NCBI GenBank assembly: GCA_900550005.1
Contig: URQL01000004.1
Span: 1-33,233, forward strand
Length of the DNA: 33,233 bases
Direction: 5' to 3'
From: an uncultured Erysipelotrichaceae bacterium
GTDB lineage: Bacteria; Bacillota_I; Bacilli_A; Erysipelotrichales; Coprobacillaceae
Positions 14,944-23,727 of this stretch are shown in pieces (position 1 is the stretch's first letter; the number at the start of each line of letters is the position of its first letter). Below the pieces are notes generated by a model. The model saw only the letters and a list, made by a program, of their open reading frames with translations. It did no database searches and had not been told where the DNA came from. Both the position numbers and the translations under genes were made by a program.

Positions 14944-15984
14944 ATGGATAAAGAATTTTTATATGAAATGCTAAAAACGGACAGTGTATCCGGTAATGAA
15001 ATTAAATTACAAAAAAAGATATTAAAACATTATCAAAATGTAGCTGATCAACAATTAACAGATGAAACCGGTAATGTGATTCAAGTCATCAATCCTAATC
15101 GTCCTATTAAAATTTTACTCTCTGGACACAGTGATGAAATTGGACTTGTTATTACTGGAATCACATCGGATGGCTATTTAAAAGTTACACAAGCAGGAGG
15201 AATTTATCCTTCTACTTATTTAGGTCATCCTATTTGTGTTCATACAGCCAATAAAGAGGTTTATGGAAGTGTTGTATGTACGCGTGCTTTAGCTAAAAAT
15301 AAAGATTTAACGAGTCATGATTTAACAATTGATATTGGATGTAGTAATAAGGAAGAAGCACAAGAATTGGTATCCATTGGAGATACGATCACTTTTGACA
15401 CCCAAGTCCGTTTAATGGCTAATGATAAATTTACTGCACGAGCAATCGATGATCGTGGAGGTGCCTTTATTATTTTAGAGGCAATGAAAAAAGCAAAAGC
15501 AATGGGGTGCAAAAATGGGGTGTATGCTTCTACAAGTGTAGGTGAAGAAACAACGATGAGAGGCGCTTACTTTTCAGCAAGTCGTGTAGAACCTACTATG
15601 GCTATTATCGTAGATGTAACTTATGCTTCTGATTACCCAGGGGTAAATCCATACGATTCGGGGGATGTCCAACTTGGTAAAGGACCAGTATTATGTATGA
15701 GTAGTATTGTAAGTAAGAAAATGAATGAAAAAATGAAAGAAATCGCTAAAAAGATCGGAATTTCTTATCAAATCGAAACCTTCGTAGGACGTACGGGAAC
15801 AGATGGAGATACTATTCATTTATCTGGCAAAGGTGTTCCTATTTGTCTTGTTTCTTTACCACTACGTTATATGCATACCCCAGCTGAAACAGGGGATTTA
15901 AAAGATGTTCAAGCCTGTATTGATTTACTTGCTGAATTCTTATGTGAAATTGATGAAAAATTTGATTTAAATCCATTTGCTTAG
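14944..15984 (+). CDS. M42 family metallo-aminopeptidase
   Basis: 346 residues from the ATG at 14944 behind AGAGGAGAT. M42 dinuclear-metal motifs: GHSDEIG (H62, D64; usually AHxDEIG), AIDDRGG (D169 and the following Asp), GEETTMRGA (E201/E202), VDVTYASD (D224) and RYMHTPAE (H311). Members are cytosolic oligomeric aminopeptidases (FrvX, PepA/glutamyl aminopeptidase, TET-like) that trim peptides, often taking acidic or neutral N-termini. The Ser in place of the usual Met in the first motif is a mild variation. It fits an amino-acid turnover operon with the downstream aldolase. Confidence 0.94.
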   Translation: MDKEFLYEMLKTDSVSGNEIKLQKKILKHYQNVADQQLTDETGNVIQVINPNRPIKILLSGHSDEIGLVITGITSDGYLKVTQAGGIYPSTYLGHPICVHTANKEVYGSVVCTRALAKNKDLTSHDLTIDIGCSNKEEAQELVSIGDTITFDTQVRLMANDKFTARAIDDRGGAFIILEAMKKAKAMGCKNGVYASTSVGEETTMRGAYFSASRVEPTMAIIVDVTYASDYPGVNPYDSGDVQLGKGPVLCMSSIVSKKMNEKMKEIAKKIGISYQIETFVGRTGTDGDTIHLSGKGVPICLVSLPLRYMHTPAETGDLKDVQACIDLLAEFLCEIDEKFDLNPFA

Positions 15985-15998
15985 GAGGAAAAAAGAAA

Positions 15999-17024
15999 AT
16001 GTATAGTTTTAAAAGTGATTATAGTGAAGGAGCACATCCTAAAGTTTTAGAAGCTCTAATTCAAACTAATTTAGAACAAACGGTAGGTTATAGTGAAGAT
16101 GATTATTGTAACCAAGCGCGAAGAATCATTAAACAAAAAGTAAATAATGAAAATGTGGATGTTCACTTTTTAGTAGGAGGAACACAAGCAAACTTAACCG
16201 TCATTTCAGCAAGTTTAAGACCTTATCAAGCGGTGATTGCTTGTGATACCGGTCATATTAATGTCCATGAAACAGGGGCAATCGAAGCTACGGGGCATAA
16301 AGTCTTAGTCGCACCATCATTAGATGGAAAATTAACAAAAGAATTAATTGATCCTATTGTTAAAGCACATGGGGATGAACATATGGTCCAACCTAAAATG
16401 GTTTATATCTCGAACCCAACTGAATTAGGTACAGTATATAGTAAGGAAGAATTAAAAGACCTTTATGATTATTGTAAACAACATCATTTTTATCTTTACA
16501 TTGATGGTGCTCGTTTAGCAAATGCTCTAGCTTTAGAAAAACCAAAAGTTTCGTGGCAAGATTTAGCTGCTTACAGTGATGTCTTTTATATTGGGGGAAC
16601 AAAGTGCGGTGCTTTGTTTGGCGAAGCTGTAGTTATTATTAATGATGAATTAAAAAAAGATTTCCGTTATATGATCAAACAACGTGGTGGAATGCTTGCT
16701 AAAGGGAGATTATTAGGATTACAATTTAAAACACTATTGGAAAATGATCTTTATGAACAAATTGGAAAGCATCAAAATCAAATGGCTGATCAAATGCGAC
16801 AAGTATTTGTCGAACATGGATTAACTTTCTTAAGTGATTCACCAACGAATCAATTGTTCCCTATCTTAAAAAATGAGGTTATTGAAAAACTAGGTCATGA
16901 CTTTGATTATACATTCTATGAACAACTTGATGATGATCATGCGTGTATTCGTCTAGTGACAAGTTTTGCCACAACAAAAGAAAGTATTGATGCGTTTAAA
17001 AAAGTAATGGAAGAAATATTATAA
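15999..17024 (+). CDS. ltaE: Threonine aldolase family PLP enzyme
   Basis: A 341-residue fold-type I PLP enzyme of the beta-eliminating lyase / low-specificity L-threonine aldolase family, which splits threonine or allo-threonine to glycine and acetaldehyde. The N-terminus has FKSDYSEGAHPKVLEAL; the cofactor Asp is in YIDGARLANA (D169) and the Schiff-base Lys in YIGGTKCGALFGE (K202). The C-terminus ends near CIRLVTSFATT, with the usual substrate-carboxylate Arg. Ribosome site AGGAGG, 14 bp after the M42 stop. It is the last gene of its operon; the next hairpin terminator is about 90 bp downstream. Confidence 0.92.
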   Translation: MYSFKSDYSEGAHPKVLEALIQTNLEQTVGYSEDDYCNQARRIIKQKVNNENVDVHFLVGGTQANLTVISASLRPYQAVIACDTGHINVHETGAIEATGHKVLVAPSLDGKLTKELIDPIVKAHGDEHMVQPKMVYISNPTELGTVYSKEELKDLYDYCKQHHFYLYIDGARLANALALEKPKVSWQDLAAYSDVFYIGGTKCGALFGEAVVIINDELKKDFRYMIKQRGGMLAKGRLLGLQFKTLLENDLYEQIGKHQNQMADQMRQVFVEHGLTFLSDSPTNQLFPILKNEVIEKLGHDFDYTFYEQLDDDHACIRLVTSFATTKESIDAFKKVMEEIL

Positions 17025-17116
17025 AATTTTAAAAGTTTATAATAAGTTCACATAATGTGAGTATATTATAAGTGTAGATAAAAGTTTGATAATAATTTTT
17101 CTTCCAGATTAAAAAT

Positions 17117-17158
17117 ATAATGAAAAAAAGGCTAACGGCAAAGCCTTTTTTTCATTAT
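17117..17158. terminator. Very strong bidirectional terminator after ltaE
   Basis: A perfect 17-bp stem: 17117-17133 (starting ATAATGAAAA, ending GGCT) pairs with 17142-17158, with loop AACGGCAA. Both strands carry a T7 run within the arm. The part before it (17025-17116) is non-coding and contains a TCACAT-A-ATGTGA inverted repeat at 17048-17060 that might be an operator. Confidence 0.9.
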
Positions 17159-17162
17159 ACAA

Positions 17163-17274
17163 CAAAAAAGAAGATGCTCTTCCTCCAAAGCATCTTCCTT
17201 TTTTGAACTATAGTTCTTATTATATTGTCCTATTCTTCCTCACATTAAAGTATCACCCCTAATACTTTAATGCG
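17163..17274 (-). ncRNA. Putative small RNA with purine-rich hairpin loops
   Basis: On the minus strand an extended -10, TGTTATAAT (TATAAT = 17281-17286 reversed), would start a transcript near 17274. It would run through an 11-bp hairpin (17243-17253 with 17262-17272, loop AGGGGTG on this strand), a perfect palindrome GAACTATAGTTC (17205-17216), and end at GAAGATGCT / AGCATCTTC (17170-17197) followed by T6. The terminator loop reads TTGGAGGAAG. No -35 is evident. The only reading frames are under 10 codons (one is MRKNRTI). On the plus strand the same loops are CU-rich and complementary to ribosome sites. The strand and the existence of the RNA are inferred. Confidence 0.4.
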
Positions 17275-17327
17275 TTTGCCATTATAACATGTTTTAAAAC
17301 AAATAGCTATAAAAAAGAAGATTTTTA

Positions 17328-17356
17328 TTTTCAAAAGAATTAAATTAGGGTATGAT
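17328..17356 (+). promoter_or_regulatory. Promoter of pth-mfd-mgtE
   Basis: TTTTCA (17328-17333), 17 bp, TATGAT (17351-17356), upstream of the ribosome site GAAGGGG. Confidence 0.6.
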
Positions 17357-17386
17357 ATTAAGGTAAAAATAGAAAGAAGGGGTAAA

Positions 17387-17947
17387 ATGAAATTAATTAT
17401 TGGATTAGGTAATCCAGGTAAAGAATATGATCAAACCCGTCATAATTGTGGATTTATGGTATTAGATCATTTAGCAAATGAACTAAATGTAGAAATAAAT
17501 AAAGCGAAGTTTAAAGGACTTTATGGTAAAACAAAAGTAAAAGGAGAAGATGTGATTTTATTAAAACCACAAACTTACATGAATCTTTCAGGAGAATCTG
17601 TAGGTGAAGTGATGCGCTTTTTTAAAATCACTAAAGAAGATATTTTAGTTATTTATGATGATTTAGATTTACCTGTAGGTAAATTGAGATTAAGAACTTC
17701 TGGTAGTGCTGGAGGACATAATGGGATCAAAAGCATTATTCAACATGTTGGCGGACAAGATTTTAAACGAATTCGTGTTGGAATCGATAAGCACCCAATG
17801 ATTCCAGTAGTGGACTATGTGTTAGGTAAATTTACAAAAGAACAAATGGTTGATTTACAACCAGCAATTGAACAAGCAAGTAAAGCGGCTCAAGCCTTTA
17901 TTACAACGGATTTTAATAAGGTTATGAACCAATATAATAAAAAATAA
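17387..17947 (+). CDS. pth: Peptidyl-tRNA hydrolase
   Basis: 186 residues, the normal family length. It recycles stalled peptidyl-tRNA by cutting the peptide-tRNA ester. Signature LIIGLGNPGKEYDQTRHNCGF at residues 3-23 carries catalytic His19 and Asn9 (the equivalents of E. coli His20 and Asn10). It also has VILLKPQTYMNLSGE, YDDLDLPVGKLRLR with the conserved Asp near 92, and GSAGGHNGIKSII. It lies 1 bp before mfd, an order (pth-mfd) widely conserved in Bacillota. Confidence 0.98.
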   Translation: MKLIIGLGNPGKEYDQTRHNCGFMVLDHLANELNVEINKAKFKGLYGKTKVKGEDVILLKPQTYMNLSGESVGEVMRFFKITKEDILVIYDDLDLPVGKLRLRTSGSAGGHNGIKSIIQHVGGQDFKRIRVGIDKHPMIPVVDYVLGKFTKEQMVDLQPAIEQASKAAQAFITTDFNKVMNQYNKK

Positions 17948-17948
17948 A

Positions 17949-20900
17949 ATGAATCGTATATTTGAAATATTAGCACATAATCCGGCAGTTCAAACATTAA
18001 GTAAAGGTAAAGGAGATATTATTGTTACTTCCATTAGCGACGAAGCTTACGCAGTTGCTAGTGCCTTTTTTGCTTCTAAAAGAAATCTTTTAGTTATTAA
18101 ACAAAATCAATATGAAGCACAGTTACTCTATCGACAATTGATCGAGTTAGATATTCAAGATGTCATTTATTTTCCTGTAGATGAATCACAACGTATCGAA
18201 GCGTTAGCTCAATCTCCGGAACTTTTAGCTGAACGTATTAGTTCTTTATATCAACTTACATTAGATAAGCCTAAAATCATCGTTGCTCATACCGCATCGT
18301 TTATTCGTTATTTACCAAGTGTAGAAGTTTTTAAACAACATATTTATCATTTAGAAGTGGGTATGCGTATAGATTTATTGGAATTAAAAAATAAACTTTT
18401 ATTAAGTGGATATCAATACAGTTCTAAAGTGGATCAACCTTTTTATTTCTCTCAAAGAGGTGGCGTAATTGATGTTTATTCTTTACAATATGATAATCCA
18501 ATTCGTATTGAATTCTTTGATGATGAAATTGAAAGTATTCGTTTTTATGATGGCCAAAGTCAAAGAACGATTCAAAATGTGATTGATGTTGAAATTATCC
18601 CTGCAACAGATATTTTATACCGTGATGATGAGGTAGAAGATGTTATTAGTCAAATTCAAACTTTAAAACAAGAGTGTAGTAGTCAATTAGATACGTTTAT
18701 GCAAGATGAATTGAGTCAAAATATCGCTATTGATATTGAAAATTTAAAACAACATGACACCTCTTTTTCAATGTATAAATTTATAGCTTTTTTTAAGGAA
18801 ATAACATCTTTATTAAATTATATTGATAAACCGATATTATATTTATCACATTATTCAAATATTTTAGAAAATTATAAACTTTATATTGAAGAACTCTTCT
18901 TTTATAATAAAGAACTTTTTGAAGAGGGAAGAAGTTTATTAAAATTAAAACTTCACTATGATATTAATGATGTCATTAAAGGAGATAAAGTCTATAGTGA
19001 ATTGTTTAAATCAAAAGATAAGCAAATTTCTTTTAACGCACGAGAAGTCAATTCTTTATATCAATCAGAAACACAATTAATTAAAGAATTAAATGGATAT
19101 GCCAAATTATCTAAGGTATTGATTATTTTAAGTAATGATATGCATTATCATAATATTATGGATTTATTAGAACGCCATAATTTAACTTATACATTAGTAA
19201 ATGATCAAGATGATATTTACCCAGGAATCAATATCACTAAAGGAACATTAGGTTGTGGAATTGAATTATTAGATGAAGGCATTGTTGTTATTACGGAAAA
19301 AGAATTGTATGATCAAGTTCCAGCTAAAAAGAAGGCTTATGTTAAATATAAGAATGCAAAAGTTTTACAACGCTTTGATGAATTAAATGTTGGTGATTAT
19401 ATTGTTCATGACACGCATGGAATTGGTCAATATTTAGGTATTAAAACATTAGAAGTTCAAGGTGTTCATCGTGATTATCTTTATATCAGTTATCGTGGTA
19501 ATGATACACTTTATGTACCGGTTGAACAATTTAAATTAATTCGTAAATATACGAGTGCTCATGGTAAGATTCCTAAAGTCAATAAATTAGGAAGTACCGA
19601 TTGGCAAAAAACGAAACAACGTATTAAAAATAAAGTGGATGATTTGGCGGATGAATTGATTGCATTATATTCAAAACGTCTTGTTCAAAAAGGTTTTGCA
19701 TTTATGCCCGATACCCCTTTGCAAGAGTCATTTGAAAATGAATTTCCTTATGAACTTACACCTGATCAAAAACAAGCGGCAAAAGAAATTAAGACAGATA
19801 TGGAACAGCCACGACCAATGGATCGTTTACTTTGTGGGGATGTTGGCTTTGGGAAAACAGAAGTTGCTTTACGTGCTGCTTTTAAGGCCATTGCAAGTGA
19901 AAAACAAGTAGCTCTTCTTTGTCCTACGACTATTTTATCAAACCAACATTATCATACAGTTGAACAACGTTTTAGAAATTTCCCAGTGAATTTTGCCTTA
20001 CTTAATCGTTTTACCACAGCTAAAGAAGTAACGCGCATTAAAGAAGGATTAAAAGATGGAACAATCGATATGGTTATTGGTACGCATAAAATATTAAATA
20101 ATGCCATCAAGTTTAAAGATTTAGGATTATTGATTATTGATGAAGAGCAACGCTTTGGTGTACGTCAAAAAGAAAAAATTAAAGAATACAAAGAAACGAT
20201 CGATGTTTTAACTTTATCAGCTACACCAATTCCAAGAACATTACAAATGTCATTAATGGGGGTAAGAAGTTTATCCCAAATTGAAACCCCACCAACAAAC
20301 CGTTTACCTGTTCAAACTTATGTTATGGAAAAAAATCCAACTATTGTTAAACAGGTTATTGAAAGAGAGTTATCTCGAGATGGGCAAGTTTTCTATTTAT
20401 ACAATAGAACAAGCAGTATTGAAAGAGTGGCAAATGAGATTGCTTTAAAAATACCAGGAGCACGTGTTGGTATTGGACATGGACAAATGCATAAAGATGA
20501 TTTGGAAGATGTCATGATCAAATTTACAAATAAGGAATACAATGTTCTTGTTTGTACAACCATTATTGAAACAGGGATCGATATTCCTAATGCGAATACT
20601 TTGATCATTGAAGATGCGGATCGTTTTGGATTATCTCAACTTTACCAAATCAAAGGAAGAGTTGGACGTAGTGATCGTAATGCTTATGCTTATTTACTCT
20701 ATCGTGCTAATAAGCAAATGAATGAAGAAGCGACAAAACGTTTAACAGCCATTAAAGAATTTACACAATTAGGTAGTGGTTATAAAATCGCAATGAGAGA
20801 TTTATCGATTCGTGGAGCAGGAGATATCCTAGGTGGACAACAAGCTGGATTTATTGATACTGTTGGTTTTGATATGTACATGAAAATTTTAATGGAATCA

Positions 20901-21380
20901 GTTGATGAAAAACAAGGCAAGAAAGAAAAAGAAGAAGTACCAGCTTTAAATGTCAATGTTGACGGTTATATTCCAAATGATTATGTTAATACGGATTTAG
21001 AAAAACTAGAACTTTATCAACGTTTAGATAAGGTACAAAACTTTACTGAACTTCAAGCGATTAAAGAAGAATTAAATGACCTTTATGGTAAACTTCCAAA
21101 AAGTGTAAATACCCTAGTTGAAAAACGAGAATTTGATTTAATTATGAATGAAAATCGATTTGATAAGATGAAAGAAGAAAAAAATCTTGTTGAAGTGTAT
21201 CTATCTCGTGAATTTAGTGATAAACTAGATGGTGAAAAACTTTTTATGATGCTTACGCCTTATCGTAAAAAGATTAGTATTACTTACACAAATAAACAAA
21301 TCGTTATTAAGTTTTTAAAAGATCAAGAATGGTTGGAAAGAGCTATTAAAATATTAAAAGAAGTTGAAACACTCGCATAG
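17949..21380 (+). CDS. mfd: Transcription-repair coupling factor Mfd
   Basis: 1143 residues, full length. It frees RNA polymerase stalled at DNA lesions and recruits UvrA. The N-terminal UvrB-like part includes FYFSQRGGVIDVYSL; the RNA-polymerase-interacting (CarD-like) domain is at about 475-540 (LNVGDYIVHDTHGIGQYLG, then YLYISYRGNDTLYVPVEQ). The RecG-like translocase carries GDVGFGKTEVALRAAFKA (about 627), IDEEQRFG (DEEQ box, about 730), LSATPIPRTLQMSLMGVR, and motif VI QIKGRVGRSDRNAYAYLL. A TRCF C-terminal domain ends the protein. The start ATG at 17949 almost abuts pth and has only a weak ribosome site, so translational coupling is likely. Confidence 0.98.
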   Translation: MNRIFEILAHNPAVQTLSKGKGDIIVTSISDEAYAVASAFFASKRNLLVIKQNQYEAQLLYRQLIELDIQDVIYFPVDESQRIEALAQSPELLAERISSLYQLTLDKPKIIVAHTASFIRYLPSVEVFKQHIYHLEVGMRIDLLELKNKLLLSGYQYSSKVDQPFYFSQRGGVIDVYSLQYDNPIRIEFFDDEIESIRFYDGQSQRTIQNVIDVEIIPATDILYRDDEVEDVISQIQTLKQECSSQLDTFMQDELSQNIAIDIENLKQHDTSFSMYKFIAFFKEITSLLNYIDKPILYLSHYSNILENYKLYIEELFFYNKELFEEGRSLLKLKLHYDINDVIKGDKVYSELFKSKDKQISFNAREVNSLYQSETQLIKELNGYAKLSKVLIILSNDMHYHNIMDLLERHNLTYTLVNDQDDIYPGINITKGTLGCGIELLDEGIVVITEKELYDQVPAKKKAYVKYKNAKVLQRFDELNVGDYIVHDTHGIGQYLGIKTLEVQGVHRDYLYISYRGNDTLYVPVEQFKLIRKYTSAHGKIPKVNKLGSTDWQKTKQRIKNKVDDLADELIALYSKRLVQKGFAFMPDTPLQESFENEFPYELTPDQKQAAKEIKTDMEQPRPMDRLLCGDVGFGKTEVALRAAFKAIASEKQVALLCPTTILSNQHYHTVEQRFRNFPVNFALLNRFTTAKEVTRIKEGLKDGTIDMVIGTHKILNNAIKFKDLGLLIIDEEQRFGVRQKEKIKEYKETIDVLTLSATPIPRTLQMSLMGVRSLSQIETPPTNRLPVQTYVMEKNPTIVKQVIERELSRDGQVFYLYNRTSSIERVANEIALKIPGARVGIGHGQMHKDDLEDVMIKFTNKEYNVLVCTTIIETGIDIPNANTLIIEDADRFGLSQLYQIKGRVGRSDRNAYAYLLYRANKQMNEEATKRLTAIKEFTQLGSGYKIAMRDLSIRGAGDILGGQQAGFIDTVGFDMYMKILMESVDEKQGKKEKEEVPALNVNVDGYIPNDYVNTDLEKLELYQRLDKVQNFTELQAIKEELNDLYGKLPKSVNTLVEKREFDLIMNENRFDKMKEEKNLVEVYLSREFSDKLDGEKLFMMLTPYRKKISITYTNKQIVIKFLKDQEWLERAIKILKEVETLA

Positions 21381-21396
21381 AAAAGAAGGTGGAGTC

Positions 21397-22731
21397 ATGT
21401 GTGCTAAAATTAATGTAGAAGATCTATTACTTCATGGAACAAAACAACAAATCGAAGCGATGATTCGTTTTATTCATCCAGTTGATATTTTGGATGTTTT
21501 GCACTCTCATGAAGATGAAGCTGTACAAATATTAGAAAAGTTATCTGATGAAATGATCGGGGCTATTATTGATGAAGAAGAGGATGAAGATAAATACGAA
21601 TTACTTCAACACTTTACAAAAGATCATCAAAAAAATATCTTGGACGAAATGTCTAGTGATGAAATCACTGACATGATGGATTCTTTGGATGAAGATCAAG
21701 TCAAAGATGTTATTAACATCTTAGATGAAGAAGATCAAGAAGATGTTAAACAATTATTATCTTATGAACCGGATACTGCCGGGGGATTAATGACAACGGA
21801 ATTTATTGGAATTTATGATAACAAAACCGTAAAGAGCACATTAGCTTATTTAAAAAATGAATGTCAGGATGTTGAAATGGCAACTTATATTTATGTAATT
21901 AGTCGACAAGGACTTTTACAAGGGGTTTTGTCATTAAGAGATCTTGTTTTTAGCACTGATGACACCTTAATTTCTAGTATAACGAATCGCCATGTTATTT
22001 CCATCCCAGTTGCTTTAGACCAAGAGGAAGTAGCACAGATTTTTAGTAAATACAATTTTGTGATGATGCCTGTCTGTGATAATCAAAATCATATGTTAGG
22101 TGTCATTACAATGGATGATGTTTTAGACGTTATCCAAGAAGAAGCAAGTGAAGATATCCACCACATGGCCGGACTTGCAAAAGAAGAACGTATTGATGGG
22201 ACCGTTATCGAATCTCTTAGATCACGTTTACCTTGGTTGATTATTAATTTAATTACAGCCTTACTTGCTTCAATGGTGATTGATTTATTTCAAGGGACGA
22301 TTTCAAAAGTCGTTGCTTTATCTGCAGTAATGACCATTATATCCGGAATGGGAGGAAATGCAGGAACACAATCTATGACCATTGTTGTGCGAGGACTTTC
22401 TTTAGGAGAATTAACTCGAGAAAACGCTAAACAAATTCTATTAAAAGAAATCACCGTAGGGTTATTATCGGGATTAGTCATTGCTTTATTTGTTTCTGTT
22501 TTAGCTTTATTCTATGAATTTAATATTGCTTTTGGACTGATTGCTGGTCTATCCATGGTATTAAATATGATTATGGCTAATTTATCAGGATTTTTAGTAC
22601 CTGTTATTTTAGAAAGGTTGAATATTGATCCTGCCCTTGCAAGTGGTGTTTTTGTAACGACAGTAACCGATGTACTTGGCTTTTTATTCTTTTTAGGATT
22701 AGCCTCTTTATTTATTCAATTTCTTATTTAA
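21397..22731 (+). CDS. mgtE: MgtE-type magnesium transporter
   Basis: About 444 residues from the ATG at 21397, behind GAAGGTGGAG; the longer frame runs into mfd. Layout: N-terminal acidic helical domain (to about 125), a CBS pair (about 130-250, with GGLMTTEFIGI and LGVITMDDVLDVIQEEA), the plug helix, and five membrane helices (from about 280) with GGNAGTQSMTIVVRGLSLGEL, the pore signature. It imports Mg2+ with gating by cytosolic Mg2+ on the N and CBS domains. No M-box or ykoK-type leader is present, because the gene follows mfd directly. Confidence 0.96.
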   Translation: MCAKINVEDLLLHGTKQQIEAMIRFIHPVDILDVLHSHEDEAVQILEKLSDEMIGAIIDEEEDEDKYELLQHFTKDHQKNILDEMSSDEITDMMDSLDEDQVKDVINILDEEDQEDVKQLLSYEPDTAGGLMTTEFIGIYDNKTVKSTLAYLKNECQDVEMATYIYVISRQGLLQGVLSLRDLVFSTDDTLISSITNRHVISIPVALDQEEVAQIFSKYNFVMMPVCDNQNHMLGVITMDDVLDVIQEEASEDIHHMAGLAKEERIDGTVIESLRSRLPWLIINLITALLASMVIDLFQGTISKVVALSAVMTIISGMGGNAGTQSMTIVVRGLSLGELTRENAKQILLKEITVGLLSGLVIALFVSVLALFYEFNIAFGLIAGLSMVLNMIMANLSGFLVPVILERLNIDPALASGVFVTTVTDVLGFLFFLGLASLFIQFLI

Positions 22732-22755
22732 ACAATCGTTGCGATTGTTTTTTTT
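22731..22755 (+). terminator. Terminator after mgtE
   Basis: AACAATCG, loop TTG, CGATTGTT, then a T run; it begins at the last base of the stop codon. Confidence 0.88.
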
Positions 22756-22756
22756 C

Positions 22757-22785
22757 TTGACGATATTAAAAAAAGAGCGTACTCT
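22757..22785 (+). promoter_or_regulatory. Candidate promoter of the envelope cluster
   Basis: TTGACG (22757-22762) with a weak -10, TACTCT (22780-22785), 17 bp apart, before the ribosome site GAGGTGAG. Confidence 0.45.
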
Positions 22786-22806
22786 TAGAATGGTTGAGGT
22801 GAGATT

Positions 22807-23727
22807 ATGAAAAAGAGAAAATTAAGAAAAGAGGTAAAGTATGTATTAATATTTGTACTTTGCATTGCTGTAGTAATCACTTTAGTAGTTAAGAATTTGA
22901 GTACAAAAAAAGGTCAAGATGCTAATGAAAATACGGTTAATGTAATGACAATTGAAGGCAGTGAAGAATTTGAAAAAGTGGGGATGTCTAAAGAAGATAT
23001 AGCTAAAATTACATCACTACCTAATTATCGTCCTGAACTTGCTAGTCGTTATGCTTCTTGGAAGGCAAATTCATTAGAGGAATGTGTAATGCAAGTCAAT
23101 TGTGATATGGATTTAGAACCTTATTCAGTTACAAATATTATTGATGATGATAGTAATATGGCATTACTTGTTAATAAATTTAATGCTTTAAAAGAAGGTT
23201 ATGTTCCTAATGATTTGGTTCCAGTTAGAGAATATTATTGTGTTCAAGGTGAGGATTATTCCTGTCAAACAGTTGATCAAATAGAATTAAGATCTGAAGT
23301 TTACGAAGCATATTTAAATTTTTGTAAAGCTGCTAGAGAGCATGAAATTAATATTCGTGCTATAGCAGGATACCGTAGTTATGATTACCAAAAAAATTTG
23401 TGGGATTATTATGCCAGTGTTAATGGTCAAGAATATGCTGATGAATATTATGCTAGACCTGGGCAAAGTGAGCATAATTCTGGCTTAGCAGTCGATATTA
23501 CATTTAATGGGTATAACTACTCTGAAATTGAAAATTATGATGGTTATCAATGGATTTATGATAATATGCATAATTATGGGTTTATCTTACGTTATCCAGA
23601 AGATAAAATCGATGTAACTAGATATGGTTATGAATCATGGCATTTACGTTATGTTGGAAAAGACGTTGCTACAACGATTTATAATAATAATTGGACATTG
23701 GAGGAATATTATGGCTCACAAAAATAA
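22807..23727 (+). CDS. VanY-type D-alanyl-D-alanine carboxypeptidase (M15B), membrane anchored
   Basis: 306 residues. A short basic N-terminus and one membrane helix (about 11-29) place the enzyme outside the membrane. The M15 zinc site is SEHNSGLAVD (H223, D230) with the WH of ESWHLRYVG (H279); AGYRSYDYQ (187-195) is the usual VanY loop. It should trim the terminal D-Ala of peptidoglycan stem peptides. Two cysteine pairs (94/99 and 145/153) are in the external part before the catalytic domain. No vanHAX ligase genes are nearby, so this is ordinary wall remodelling rather than a vancomycin-resistance cluster. It overlaps the next gene by 17 bp. Confidence 0.92.
   Translation: MKKRKLRKEVKYVLIFVLCIAVVITLVVKNLSTKKGQDANENTVNVMTIEGSEEFEKVGMSKEDIAKITSLPNYRPELASRYASWKANSLEECVMQVNCDMDLEPYSVTNIIDDDSNMALLVNKFNALKEGYVPNDLVPVREYYCVQGEDYSCQTVDQIELRSEVYEAYLNFCKAAREHEINIRAIAGYRSYDYQKNLWDYYASVNGQEYADEYYARPGQSEHNSGLAVDITFNGYNYSEIENYDGYQWIYDNMHNYGFILRYPEDKIDVTRYGYESWHLRYVGKDVATTIYNNNWTLEEYYGSQK

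Noticed and set aside
19660..19911. Second plus-strand frame inside mfd
   Set aside because: Frame shadow over the Mfd translocase domain, which is intact in the main frame.
21381..21396. Magnesium riboswitch in front of mgtE
   Set aside because: Only 16 bp separate mfd and mgtE, so there is no room for an M-box or ykoK leader.
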